Shown here piece after piece: positions 31,993 to 40,973 of a stretch of 64,000 nucleotides of DNA. Both the position numbers and the translations under genes were made by a program. The notes beneath the pieces were generated by a model that had not been told where the DNA came from, made no database searches, and was given only the letters and a program-made list of their open reading frames with translations. Position 1 is the first letter of the stretch. Every line of letters begins with the position of its first letter. This DNA is from Terriglobus sp. RCC_193 (lineage in GTDB: Bacteria > Acidobacteriota > Terriglobia > Terriglobales > Acidobacteriaceae), in contig NZ_JBFUPK010000002.1 in NCBI RefSeq assembly GCF_041355105.1, positions 744,001-808,000 on the forward strand. Direction: 5' to 3'.

Positions 31993-32162
31993 CGTCATCC
32001 TGAGCGGAGAACGCAGTGCGTAGCCGAAGGACCTGCATTTTTATCCCGCACTATGATTTCGCTGGGAGAAGCGCGATTCCTGTCGGCATAGCGAAAATGC
32101 TTCCGGAGGTATTCCCGTGGGCACAGAAGAATGCAGGTCCTTCGGCTTCGCTCAGGATGACG
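31993..32162. repeat. Dispersed intergenic palindrome, copy 3 (~170 bp)
   Basis: The ends CGTCATCCTGAGCG and CGCTCAGGATGACG match as inverted repeats, and the whole resembles copy 2 (shared ATTCCCGTGGGCACAGAAGA and GCAGGTCCTTCGGCT). It is the main content of the 345-bp gap between the paralogue 3 start and the next gene; the rest of the gap holds a terminator at 32225. Confidence 0.85.
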
Positions 32163-32224
32163 AACGGTCTTTGTATGAGCTTCGCCGGTGATGTCGGTTT
32201 GAGAAAGTGCTTCCAACAAACGAA

Positions 32225-32246
32225 GAGGAGCGCCTGAGCGCTCCTC
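32225..32246 (-). terminator. Terminator-like hairpin after the 177-aa hypothetical
   Basis: GAGGAGCGC and GCGCTCCTC pair perfectly around a 4-nt loop. On the minus strand the hairpin is followed by TTCGTTTGTT, a loose T tract, 29 bp after the gene's stop. Confidence 0.6.
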
Positions 32247-32274
32247 CCATATCCACTGAAATTTAAAAAGTGAT

Positions 32275-32808
32275 TTACAGAGCGCCGCCATCCGCGGGCA
32301 GATGTCCCGCATACTCTTCCGGCTTCACGTCGTCATCAATCACCGGCAGGGTGGGCAGGTTTATGGTGGAACCCGCTTCATTCACCACGGCCTTCACGTT
32401 CGTCAGCACCTCATCCACGGTCATGGTGTACATCTCGCGGCCGTTGTCGTAGCCGTTCTGGATGATGGTCTTCAGGTATTTGCCTGCGGCCTGCGCAGCA
32501 GCGTAATCGGTAATGACGAAGCCGGTGGCGCGCTTCATCTGCACCCAGGCAACGTTGGGCATGGCAATCCACACCGGGCGTCCGCTGACGTCAAAGCGAA
32601 TGTCCGTGGCGTCCGCGTGCCGCGTGGCAATGGCGACCACCGTGCCCTTCCAGACGCAGTGCAGCTTTTCTCCGGTCCACTTGTCTTCGACGGTGAAATC
32701 CTCGTACATCAGCAGGGGTCCTCTCGCAGCGGGTGCTCCCTTCCAGACTAAGGATTCCCCGGGCGATGGGCAAGCCGTGACAGGCGGGATTGCCGAGATA
32801 CATGACAT
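32275..32808 (-). CDS. Hypothetical protein (177 aa)
   Basis: The ATG at 32808 has GAGGAG 4 nt upstream. The protein is soluble with no signal peptide. Its central part (KLHCVWKGTVVAIATRHADATDIRFDVSGRPVWIAMPNVAWVQMKRATGF) is strand-rich and the C-terminal part is helical and acidic (LTNVKAVVNEAG, PVIDDDVKPEEYAGHLP). I do not recognise the family. It is divergent from the multicopper oxidase (143 bp apart). Confidence 0.7.
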   Translation of the reverse strand: MSCISAIPPVTACPSPGESLVWKGAPAARGPLLMYEDFTVEDKWTGEKLHCVWKGTVVAIATRHADATDIRFDVSGRPVWIAMPNVAWVQMKRATGFVITDYAAAQAAGKYLKTIIQNGYDNGREMYTMTVDEVLTNVKAVVNEAGSTINLPTLPVIDDDVKPEEYAGHLPADGGAL

Positions 32809-32951
32809 CTTGCTCCTCTGGCGGCCTGAAACAAGGAAATTGTCTGAAAGAGGCCTTCTCGGACTGGAAGTGTCCGATGGGGTACGGGTTAGCTTAGCGA
32901 GAGAGATACCAGAACAGCTCCCTCGCTGCTGTCTGATTCCGAAGGAGCCTC

Positions 32952-34310
32952 TTGACGCAACCCCGTAGATGGAATCGGCGTGAATTCATGGTGGCCACCG
33001 GTGCGGTCGCCTGTCTGGGCGCACTGGATTCCCGTGCGCAGGCCACCCCGGACTACACCGTCACGATTGATGCCTGCACGGTTGAGGCTTCGCCAAAGCA
33101 TATTGTGCGTACTGTCGGATACAACGGGCAGGTTCCCGGGCCATTGTTGCGACTGCGCGAAGGGCGAGCCAGCACCATCCGGGTGGTAAATCGCACCAAG
33201 TCCGAAGAGATTGTGCATTGGCATGGTCTGCATCTTCCTCCCGCGATCGACGGCGCCATGGAAGAGGGGACGCCCATGATTGCGCCCGGTGCCACGGTGC
33301 AGTTCCAGATGACGCCGCAACCGGCGGGATTCCGCTGGTATCACACCCATACCTTTGCCGGAAACGATCTGCGGAAGGCGCAATACAGCGGCCAGCACGG
33401 ATTCCTTTATGTGGAATCGGCAAACGAACCGGGCAACTATGACGCGGAACACTTCCTGGCGTTGCATGACTGGAACGGGTACCTGACCGGTGGTGACGAC
33501 GGTTCGATGAACCCCACGTATGACATCAGCACGGTGAACAGCCGCATGCTGGGCCATGGCGTACCCATCCGCGTAAAGCAGGGGCAACGCGTTCTGTTCC
33601 ACATCCTGAACTCTTCGCCCACTGAGGTGCATTGGGTTGCGCTGGCGGGTCACACCTTTCATGTCATTGCGCTGGATGGCAACCCGGTTGCCACGCCTTC
33701 TGCCGCTGCGATGCTTCGCCTTGCACCCGCGGAGCGCGTGTCTGCGTGGGTCCAGATGGATCATCCGGGCGTGTGGGTGCTGGGCGAGGTGCGCAAACAC
33801 ATCCAGGCCGCGGGCATGGGAACGGTCATCGAGTATGCCGGAAGCGCAAAGAAACCCGCGTGGCTGCAGCCTGTGTCGCTGGCATGGGATTATGCGCAAT
33901 TCGGAACTGCGGATACCGACGCGGCAATCGCCTCGGAAGTGGAGGAGATCCCGCTTGTCCTAGAGAGCCGGTTCAAGGGCCACGGCTCGCAGGAGCGATG
34001 GATGATCAACGGCAAATCGTACCCCGATACCGACATGCCTGTGCTGGTGCAGGGACGCCGCTATCGTCTGCGTTTTCGCAACAGGAGCATGGACGACCAC
34101 CCGATGCATCTGCATCGTCACACGTTTGAGCTGCGCGAACTGCCGGGCGGAAAACGGACCCGCGGCGTCATGAAAGACACCGTATTGGTGCCGGCTGGAG
34201 CGGAGACGGCGGTGGAGTTTATCGCGGCCAACCCTGGCCTTTCGCTGCTGCACTGCCATCAGCAAAACCACATGGATATGGGCTTCATGATGGTGTTCCG
34301 CTATGCATGA
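32952..34310 (+). CDS. Tat-exported multicopper oxidase
   Basis: 452 aa from a TTG start, fixed by AAGGAG 6 nt upstream and by the complete Tat signal it exposes (RRWNRREFMVATGAVACLG). Four copper-binding blocks are intact: HWHGLH, WYHTHTF, HPMHLHRHTF and HCHQQNHMDMGFMM, giving the type 1 His-Cys-His and Met set and the trinuclear centre. It oxidises phenols or metal ions such as Cu(I) with reduction of O2 to water, in the periplasm. Its stop overlaps the next gene's start by 8 bp, so the outer-membrane-like protein is its likely partner. Confidence 0.92.
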   Translation: MTQPRRWNRREFMVATGAVACLGALDSRAQATPDYTVTIDACTVEASPKHIVRTVGYNGQVPGPLLRLREGRASTIRVVNRTKSEEIVHWHGLHLPPAIDGAMEEGTPMIAPGATVQFQMTPQPAGFRWYHTHTFAGNDLRKAQYSGQHGFLYVESANEPGNYDAEHFLALHDWNGYLTGGDDGSMNPTYDISTVNSRMLGHGVPIRVKQGQRVLFHILNSSPTEVHWVALAGHTFHVIALDGNPVATPSAAAMLRLAPAERVSAWVQMDHPGVWVLGEVRKHIQAAGMGTVIEYAGSAKKPAWLQPVSLAWDYAQFGTADTDAAIASEVEEIPLVLESRFKGHGSQERWMINGKSYPDTDMPVLVQGRRYRLRFRNRSMDDHPMHLHRHTFELRELPGGKRTRGVMKDTVLVPAGAETAVEFIAANPGLSLLHCHQQNHMDMGFMMVFRYA

Positions 34311-35133
34311 GAGAACAGCCTTCTGGCGGGCGAAGGTGCGTGGCTGGTTGCTGACAGCGATAGCCGTGGCAGGCCTGAGCGCTGCGCACAGCGTCATGGC
34401 TCAGGGGAATTATGAGATTCAGGTGTATGGCTCGGATACGGTGCCGCGTGGCAACACCATGCTGGAGCTGCACTCGAACTTCACAGCCAAGGGTCAGCGT
34501 TACGTACAGCAGGGCGTTTATCCCACCAACCATCAGCAACACGAAACCATTGAGATTACGCAGGGGCTGAACGACTGGTCAGAGGTGGGCTTTTACATCT
34601 TTACCAGCACACAGGATGGGCATGGCCTTCAGTGGGTGGGCGATCACATTCGCCCGCGTGTCCGTGTGCCGGATAGCTGGCATTGGCCCATTGGAGTCAG
34701 CCTGTCCACGGAGGTCGGCTATCAACGCGCGGTCTATTCCCCGGATACATGGACGTGGGAGATTCGACCGATTTTGGATAAATCGGTGGGTCGATGGTAT
34801 TTCGCGCTGAATCCGGCACTGGAACGTACGTGGCATGGACCGGATGTCACTCAGGGGCTGGGCTTTGCGCCCGGCGTCAAAGTCAGTTATGACGTGAATC
34901 GCGAGATAAGCATCGGGCCGGAATACTATGCGGATTACGGCAGACTAGGGCGGTTCGACAGCCTTCATAACCAGCAGCAACAGATATTCCTGGTGACGGA
35001 CCTGAACGTGTCGCCGCAGTGGGAGATCAATTTCGGCGCGGGCCTCGGCTCCACAGCGGCAACCGACCATCTGATTGTGAAGTTCATCCTGGGTCGCAGG
35101 TTTTCCTGGAAGAAACCGTCTGAGGTGGAGTAA
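34303..35133 (+). CDS. Putative outer-membrane beta-barrel protein
   Basis: 276 aa with a signal peptide (GWLLTAIAVAGLSAAHSVMAQ). The mature part is rich in alternating strands with aromatic belts (EVGFYIFTST, GVSLSTEVGYQRAVYS, WYFALNPALERTW, GFAPGVKVSYDVN, WEINFGAGLGS) and ends with a final strand LIVKFILGRRFSW, as in small outer-membrane proteins. The function is unknown. The 8-bp overlap with the multicopper oxidase implies a joint role, perhaps copper or oxidant handling in the envelope; that is inference from position. Confidence 0.8.
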   Translation: MHERTAFWRAKVRGWLLTAIAVAGLSAAHSVMAQGNYEIQVYGSDTVPRGNTMLELHSNFTAKGQRYVQQGVYPTNHQQHETIEITQGLNDWSEVGFYIFTSTQDGHGLQWVGDHIRPRVRVPDSWHWPIGVSLSTEVGYQRAVYSPDTWTWEIRPILDKSVGRWYFALNPALERTWHGPDVTQGLGFAPGVKVSYDVNREISIGPEYYADYGRLGRFDSLHNQQQQIFLVTDLNVSPQWEINFGAGLGSTAATDHLIVKFILGRRFSWKKPSEVE

Positions 35134-35228
35134 GGCAGGCTGCTAGACTTACGTTTGGTGCTGATTGCGCCGACCGATTCGCGTCCCGGTCCCGGAGAGG
35201 GCCGCCGCATGCAAAAGGATTTCGACTC

Positions 35229-35966
35229 TTGGACACACCAAACCGCACCCGTACCTCGCCATTGCCCGTTCACGCAGATTCACCGTTCGTGAGCAAAAAG
35301 ACTGGCGTTCTGGAAAGCCTTGCCAATAACCGCAAGCTCGCACTGAATCTGGCCATCGCTGTGGTGGTTGTGGCTGTTGCCGTGGTGGCGGGCATCCTGG
35401 TGTACAACCACCGTTCGGCTGCTGCTGCGGACCAGCTTTCCGCCGCCATGCAGACCTATGCGGCACCCATCCGTTCTGCGGAGAACCCGGTTCCGGCCAG
35501 CGTGCGCAGCTTCGGCTCCACGGATGAGCGCGCCAAGGCCGCCAACGCGGAGTTCAAAGCCATTGCCGATACCTATGGCATGACCGATGCTGGCCGCAAT
35601 GCGCTGTATCTGGAAGGCTTGACTGCTCTGCAGACCGGCCAGAACAGCTCCGCCGAGGAGTTGCTGAAGAAGTCCGCTGGAAGCTGGAATCGCGATATTT
35701 CGAATCTGGCAGGCCTGGCGCTGGCTGGTCTGTACCACCAGACGGGCCGCACCAGTGATGCCGTGGCGGAGTACAACCGCATCATTGCCAAGCCGTCGAA
35801 CCTGGTTCCTGTCGGTCTGGCGAAGCTGCAGCTTGCAGCGATGTACGCGTCCGACGGCAAACAGGCTGATGCGAAGAAGATTTACGCAGAGATCAAGGAT
35901 AAGGATCCGAAGAGCGCCGCAGCGGAAGTGGCCAGCGAAAAGCTGAACGGTCCCGCGGCGCGCTAA
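35229..35966 (+). CDS. YfgM-like membrane-anchored TPR protein
   Basis: 245 aa from a TTG start with AAAGGA 9 nt upstream. One membrane helix near residues 38-60 (NLAIAVVVVAVAVVAGILVY) is followed by a periplasmic domain of TPR-like helix pairs (ALYLEGLTALQTGQNSSAEELLKK, LAGLALAGLYHQTGRTSDAVAEYNRII, KLQLAAMYASDGKQADAKKIYAEIKDKDP). This is the layout of YfgM, an ancillary factor of the SecYEG translocon and PpiD chaperone. Role here inferred from that layout. It precedes xseA by 24 bp, so both may be co-transcribed. Confidence 0.83.
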   Translation: MDTPNRTRTSPLPVHADSPFVSKKTGVLESLANNRKLALNLAIAVVVVAVAVVAGILVYNHRSAAAADQLSAAMQTYAAPIRSAENPVPASVRSFGSTDERAKAANAEFKAIADTYGMTDAGRNALYLEGLTALQTGQNSSAEELLKKSAGSWNRDISNLAGLALAGLYHQTGRTSDAVAEYNRIIAKPSNLVPVGLAKLQLAAMYASDGKQADAKKIYAEIKDKDPKSAAAEVASEKLNGPAAR

Positions 35967-35990
35967 GCCAATCCTGAAGAGGAATACCGC

Positions 35991-37553
35991 ATGGCGGCTC
36001 CCGAGAAACCACCGGCATCACTGGCAGAGTTGATTCGTCGACGCTCCGGTGCCGGAAGGTCGAAGGAGCCGCCATCGCCGTCTGCGGCAAAGCCTCCCGT
36101 CGCGGATCGGCTGGGACAGTTCGGTCTGCTCTTTGCCGAACCGGAAGAAGCAGACGCTCAAAGCAGCGACCCCGATATCCTCCCCGAACCGGACGAGGAG
36201 AAAGCCTCGGAACGCAGGCTGTGGTCTGTTGCGGAGCTGGTTTCCGCGTTACGCTTCCGCGTGGAACGTGAGTATGCGGATGTATGGGTGGAGGGCGAAA
36301 TCTCCAACTGCCGCCCGGCACCCTCCGGTCATCTGTATTTCACGTTGAAAGATGGCGATGCGCAGTTGCCGGTGGTGCTGTTCCGCCGCGAGGCCGCGCT
36401 ACTGAAGTTCAGGCCTACGGACGGCCTCAGTGTGCTGGCACGCGGGCGTGTCAGCGTCTTTGAAAGTCGCGGACAACTTCAACTCATTGCAAATTCTTTG
36501 GAACCGCGCGGCGCGGGCGCGTTGCAGCTTGCCTTTGAACAACTGAAAGCAAAGCTGCGTGCGGAAGGGCTGTTCGACGAGGATCGCAAACGTCCTCTGC
36601 CGCCGTTTCCGCGTACGGTGGGCGTGATCACCAGCACGCAGGGCGCGGTGCTGCGCGACATTGCCACGGTGGTTCGGCGTCGTCATGCGCGTCTGAATCT
36701 GCTGGTGTTCCCCGCGACGGTGCAGGGGCCAACGTGTGCCGAGGATGTCATGCGTGGCCTGCGTTACTTCAACGCTTCGCCGGAAACGCATCGCGTGGAC
36801 GTCATTGTCATTGCGCGCGGCGGCGGCTCCGCGGAAGACCTGAACGGCTTCAACGACGAGGCATTGGCACGCGCTATTGCCAGCAGCGAGGTTCCTGTCG
36901 TATCAGCCATCGGCCACGAGACGGACTTCACCATCGCCGATTTTGTGGCCGACCTGCGTGCTCCCACACCCTCTGCTGCGGCAGAGATTGTCACCGGCGC
37001 GCAGCACCGGATTGAGGAACGAGTGCAGTCGTTGGAAGCACGATTGCTGCGGGCCGTCCGTTTCCAGCAGATGCATGTGCGACAGCGCTTTCTGCGTGTG
37101 TCTGCAGAGGGTGCATTTGCGCGTCTGCGCGACAGCATCAACCGGCGCGATCAGCGGGTGGACACCGCGCGTTTCCGGCTGGAGGCACTCTCGCAAAGGC
37201 TTCTCCAGACGCGTTCCGTTCAGCTTCGTCAGCTTTCCGACCGTCTGCATAGGCAGGACGTCCATCGGCGGGTGCTGCTGGCGGTATCGCAGCAGCAAAA
37301 CCTGCAACAGCGGTTGGAACGCACTGGGGCGGAGTTTGCCCAGCGTTCCCGGCAACGTTTGGGGCGCGCTGAGGCGCGTCTGCATGCGCTTTCACCCACG
37401 GCCATCCTGGAACGGGGCTACGCCCTGGTGTATCGCGAAGATGGTTCACTCCTGCGGGATGCATCGAACGCTGTGGAAGGGGAAGCCATTACGGCGCGCG
37501 TGTCGCATGGGACCGTCCGCGCCATCGTTAGCTCCAATGCGCATCAGACGTGA
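35991..37553 (+). CDS. xseA: Exodeoxyribonuclease VII large subunit
   Basis: 520 aa. Residues ~75-165 form an OB-fold DNA-binding domain (LWSVAELVSALRFRVE, GEISNCRPAPSGHLYFTLKD), and the catalytic part follows (GVITSTQGAVLRDIATVVRRRH, VIARGGGSAEDLNGFNDE, PVVSAIGHETDFTIADFVADLRAPTPSAAAE) with a coiled C-terminus. Exo VII degrades single-stranded DNA in both directions and needs the small XseB subunit, which is not in the window. The N-terminal ~75 residues (Pro/Ser/Glu-rich) extend the usual protein of about 400-450 aa and are unexplained. Confidence 0.95.
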   Translation: MAAPEKPPASLAELIRRRSGAGRSKEPPSPSAAKPPVADRLGQFGLLFAEPEEADAQSSDPDILPEPDEEKASERRLWSVAELVSALRFRVEREYADVWVEGEISNCRPAPSGHLYFTLKDGDAQLPVVLFRREAALLKFRPTDGLSVLARGRVSVFESRGQLQLIANSLEPRGAGALQLAFEQLKAKLRAEGLFDEDRKRPLPPFPRTVGVITSTQGAVLRDIATVVRRRHARLNLLVFPATVQGPTCAEDVMRGLRYFNASPETHRVDVIVIARGGGSAEDLNGFNDEALARAIASSEVPVVSAIGHETDFTIADFVADLRAPTPSAAAEIVTGAQHRIEERVQSLEARLLRAVRFQQMHVRQRFLRVSAEGAFARLRDSINRRDQRVDTARFRLEALSQRLLQTRSVQLRQLSDRLHRQDVHRRVLLAVSQQQNLQQRLERTGAEFAQRSRQRLGRAEARLHALSPTAILERGYALVYREDGSLLRDASNAVEGEAITARVSHGTVRAIVSSNAHQT

Positions 37554-37615
37554 TATCGGTCGCGAATCCATGCAACTTCCGCACCTAGAATAGATACGGC
37601 AGGAATGAAACACGA

Positions 37616-38965
37616 ATGAGAAAGCTCTTCGGAACAGACGGCATCCGTGCCGTTGCAGGACAATCTCCCCTCGACCCTCGCACCATCCACGCCGTTGGCG
37701 TGGCTTTGGCGCATCATATTGCCGCTCCTGAAACGCAGCCGAAGGTGATCCTTGGCATAGACACGCGTGAGTCCAGTGAATGGATTGCTGCTGCCATCAC
37801 AGAAGGGCTTCGCGACGGTGGGGCTGTGGTCGAGTCCGCGGGTGTTATCACCACGCCAGCCGTTGCGTTCCTCACTCGTTCCCACGGCTTTGCCGCGGGT
37901 GTGGTCGTCTCTGCGTCGCATAATCCCTGGCAGGACAACGGCATCAAAGTTTTCGGCCCGGACGGTTACAAGCTGCCGGATGCAACGGAACTTGCAATTG
38001 AAGAAGAGATTTTCCGCCAGTTGGAATCGAACTCGAACCACTCGACGATTCACACCGCTGCGCCTGCCGTGGAAGAGGCGGATCGTGCGGAGTATGTACG
38101 TTCGTTGCTGGCCGCTGTGCCGGGGCTTTCTCTGGATGGCAAGCGCATCGTGGTCGATTGCGCCAATGGAGCCGCATCCGCTGTGGCGCCGCAATTGTTT
38201 GACGGGCTCGGAGGCGAAGTTCGCATTCGCAATGCCAGTCCTGATGGCCGCAATATCAATGTCGATTGCGGCGCAACCAAGCCTGAAGTTGTGGCGAAGT
38301 ATGTGCTTGAAGATAAGGCTGACATTGGCATCACGTTTGATGGCGATGCGGACCGCGCCATGTTTGCCGATGAGAATGGTCGTGTGATCAATGGCGATGC
38401 GGTGATGCTGTTGGCTGCGCGTGATCTGCAGGCGCGGGGGTTGCTGCATGACAACACCGTCGTTGCAACAACGATGAGCAATATGGGGTTGGAAGCTGCG
38501 CTGAAGCGCAGCGGCATACGCATGTTGCGTGCGCCCGTGGGCGATAAATATGTGCTGGAACAGATGAAGAAGACCGGCGCTTCACTGGGCGGGGAACAGA
38601 GCGGCCACATACTCTTCACAGGCAAATCCACTACGGGCGACGGCCTGCTGACGGCGCTGTTGCTGCTGGATATTGTGCATCGCAGCGGAAGTTCGTTAGC
38701 CAAACTAACGGAGGACCTGAAGACTTTCCCGCAAGTCATCGTCAATGTGAAGGTGCGCGAAAAGAAACCGTTGGAAGGCATCTCTTCCATTGCGGAAAAG
38801 ATTCGTGAAGCAGAAAATGCCTTGGCAGATACGGGACGCGTTGTGATTCGTTACAGCGGCACAGAGGCGCTGGCACGCGTGATGATTGAAGCGGAAGATG
38901 AATCGTCCATGAAGCATCACGCGGAAGCCATCGCACAGGCCATCCGCTCAGAGCTGGGCATCTGA
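37616..38965 (+). CDS. glmM: Phosphoglucosamine mutase
   Basis: 449 aa, matching GlmM. The catalytic phosphoserine is Ser101 in VVVSASHNPWQDNGIK, the Mg-binding loop is TFDGDADRAMFAD, the sugar-binding loop is GGEQSGHILF and the phosphate-binding loop RYSGTEALARVMIE. It converts glucosamine-6-phosphate to glucosamine-1-phosphate for peptidoglycan and LPS precursors. A TAGAAT hexamer at 37584 and AGGA at 37600 precede the ATG, so it has a normal leader, unlike apt or purS. Confidence 0.96.
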   Translation: MRKLFGTDGIRAVAGQSPLDPRTIHAVGVALAHHIAAPETQPKVILGIDTRESSEWIAAAITEGLRDGGAVVESAGVITTPAVAFLTRSHGFAAGVVVSASHNPWQDNGIKVFGPDGYKLPDATELAIEEEIFRQLESNSNHSTIHTAAPAVEEADRAEYVRSLLAAVPGLSLDGKRIVVDCANGAASAVAPQLFDGLGGEVRIRNASPDGRNINVDCGATKPEVVAKYVLEDKADIGITFDGDADRAMFADENGRVINGDAVMLLAARDLQARGLLHDNTVVATTMSNMGLEAALKRSGIRMLRAPVGDKYVLEQMKKTGASLGGEQSGHILFTGKSTTGDGLLTALLLLDIVHRSGSSLAKLTEDLKTFPQVIVNVKVREKKPLEGISSIAEKIREAENALADTGRVVIRYSGTEALARVMIEAEDESSMKHHAEAIAQAIRSELGI

Positions 38966-38972
38966 CAGCAGG

Positions 38973-40826
38973 CTATTCCGCTCTGCCTGCGGTATGCTCC
39001 GCGTACGTTTTTTCGAACAGGAAGAACGACTTCTTCTTCTCCATGGTTTCAGAGAAAAGGCCCTTGCGATTGAACCCGTCCTGCAGCCTGGGGATGTTGC
39101 GTGTGGACGATCGAAAATCCATCAACACCCACGGCGTCAGGCCGCGTACCTGCGGAATCCTGTTCAGCATGGCAAGCTGGTGCATCATGACATTTACCTG
39201 CTGTTCTTCGGTCCAGCGGTCATTCGGGCCGCCATGATTTCCGAACTTCGCCTCGGCTCCGAATTCTGACATAATCACCGGCTTCTGCGGGAACTGCCAC
39301 GTTTTCGTATCCGCAGATTCAGGCGTGCCTTCGTACCAGCCGATGTACTCATTCTGCCCAATGACATCCAGCGCCTGTGTCAGCGGATCATCCTGCACGA
39401 TAAGGTCGCGGTCTACGCGTGGCCCAATCAAGGCCGACGTGATCAGCCGCGTGCTGTCGATGGCTCTGGCTTCGTTGGCGAGATTCGTCAGGAAGCGTGT
39501 CCGGTCCTCCCTGCGAGGTGTCTCGTTCGAAACCGACCAGAAAATGATCGATGCTTTGTTGCGGTCCCGACGAACCATCTCATGCAGCATGGCCACGGCC
39601 TTGTCATAGACCTCGGGCTTGTCGAATGAGATGCCCTGCCACAACGGAATCTCTGACCACACCATGACACCGGCCCTGTCCGCAGTACGCGTCATGCGTT
39701 CATCATGCGGGTAATGGCATAGCCGCACAAAGTTTGCATGAAGATCGTGGAGCATGGTGAAGATGTTGCGCACGTCGTCGTCAGAGTTCGCTCGACCGCC
39801 GCGTACGGGAGCCTCTGCATGCATGTTCGCGCCCTGCAAAAAGATGGCCTTACCGTTGAGCAGGATGCGCGTGCCGTCCACGCGGATATCGCGGAAGCCA
39901 ATTTCTTCATCAATTGCATCGCGACCGGATGCGATCCGCACCTTGTACAGACGCGGGGTTTGCGGCGACCAAAGCGCCAGGCTTTTTGCAACAGCCGCGA
40001 ACGATGCCTTGCCATCAGCATCCGTGGTGGCGTGGACGGTCACGCCGGCATCCGCAATGGTCAGCGAAACGGGCGTGCCCGCACCCGCGCCCATCACGTG
40101 CACATATCCCTGCAGCGTGCGCTGTCCAGAGGCCTGGAACGCCGGTTCCTTGCGCAGATGAACGTCATAGTCATCAATGAAGCGCTCCGGTACCGTAGCC
40201 AGAGAAACATCACGCGTCAGGCCACCGTAGTTAAACCAGTCATACATTAGTGATGGAATGTCGTCCTGGTGCCGCGTGGAATCCACCGCAATCACAACGA
40301 AATTCTTGTTCTCATGCAGGGCTTCTGTGGCGTCGCAATCAAAGGGAGTGAAGCCGCCCTCATGCTGGCAGATCCTTTTTCCGTTCACCCACACATAGGA
40401 CCGGTAGTTTGCCGCGCCAACATGGACGAACGTTCGCGTGCCGGGTGTTGGCTGGAAGTCGAAGTCACGCTGGTACCAGACGACACCTTCAAAACGCAGC
40501 AGGGTCGGGTCCTGTGTGTTCCAATCACCCGGCACCTTCAGCGTGGGTGCAGTGGCGAAGTCATACTCGCTGTTGTGCTTGCCTGTGCTGATATTGGGAT
40601 GGGTGTTTTGTGCGTAGCCGCTATCCTTCACCTTGCCGCTGTTGTCGTACAACTCGCGTGCCGGTGGCTGCTCCACCAGATAGTGCCAGTCGCCGTTCAG
40701 TGACATAGTCTGCCTGCGATCAATGCCAACCAGCAGTGTCGTCGCGGTTTGTGCGGCCACACTGCCGGTGGCGAGACAAAGCATTAGACCCAGATACGAC
40801 AGCACACCCGCACGATACGTCTTCAC
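38973..40826 (-). CDS. Exported glycoside hydrolase family 2 enzyme (beta-glucuronidase/galactosidase-like)
   Basis: 617 aa with a signal peptide (GVLSYLGLMLCLATGSVAAQ). A sugar-binding jellyroll (LNGDWHYL..., FVHVGAANYRSYVWVNGKRICQHEGGFTPF), an immunoglobulin-like domain and a TIM barrel follow. The acid/base is Glu435 in FWSVSNETP and the nucleophile Glu521 in VIMSEFGAE, the GH2 pair. It releases a beta-linked galactosyl, glucuronosyl or mannosyl unit outside the cytoplasm; which one cannot be decided. It converges with glmM (7 bp apart). Confidence 0.88.
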   Translation of the reverse strand: MKTYRAGVLSYLGLMLCLATGSVAAQTATTLLVGIDRRQTMSLNGDWHYLVEQPPARELYDNSGKVKDSGYAQNTHPNISTGKHNSEYDFATAPTLKVPGDWNTQDPTLLRFEGVVWYQRDFDFQPTPGTRTFVHVGAANYRSYVWVNGKRICQHEGGFTPFDCDATEALHENKNFVVIAVDSTRHQDDIPSLMYDWFNYGGLTRDVSLATVPERFIDDYDVHLRKEPAFQASGQRTLQGYVHVMGAGAGTPVSLTIADAGVTVHATTDADGKASFAAVAKSLALWSPQTPRLYKVRIASGRDAIDEEIGFRDIRVDGTRILLNGKAIFLQGANMHAEAPVRGGRANSDDDVRNIFTMLHDLHANFVRLCHYPHDERMTRTADRAGVMVWSEIPLWQGISFDKPEVYDKAVAMLHEMVRRDRNKASIIFWSVSNETPRREDRTRFLTNLANEARAIDSTRLITSALIGPRVDRDLIVQDDPLTQALDVIGQNEYIGWYEGTPESADTKTWQFPQKPVIMSEFGAEAKFGNHGGPNDRWTEEQQVNVMMHQLAMLNRIPQVRGLTPWVLMDFRSSTRNIPRLQDGFNRKGLFSETMEKKKSFFLFEKTYAEHTAGRAE

Positions 40827-40973
40827 GCACTACCTCACAACTTATTGATGGATTGCCCACTGAAACACAATCGAAAGACGCAGCGCAAGCATGCCGCGCA
40901 TCTACGGTATCGCGATAACTACAAAGAACGTATAGCACTCGATCATGTGATGCGCCGTGGATGAACCGATTCG

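Noticed and set aside
4477-32162. CRISPR array or insertion sequence for the repeated palindromes
   Set aside because: Copies are far apart, palindromic, of variable inside, with no spacer pattern and no transposase frame.
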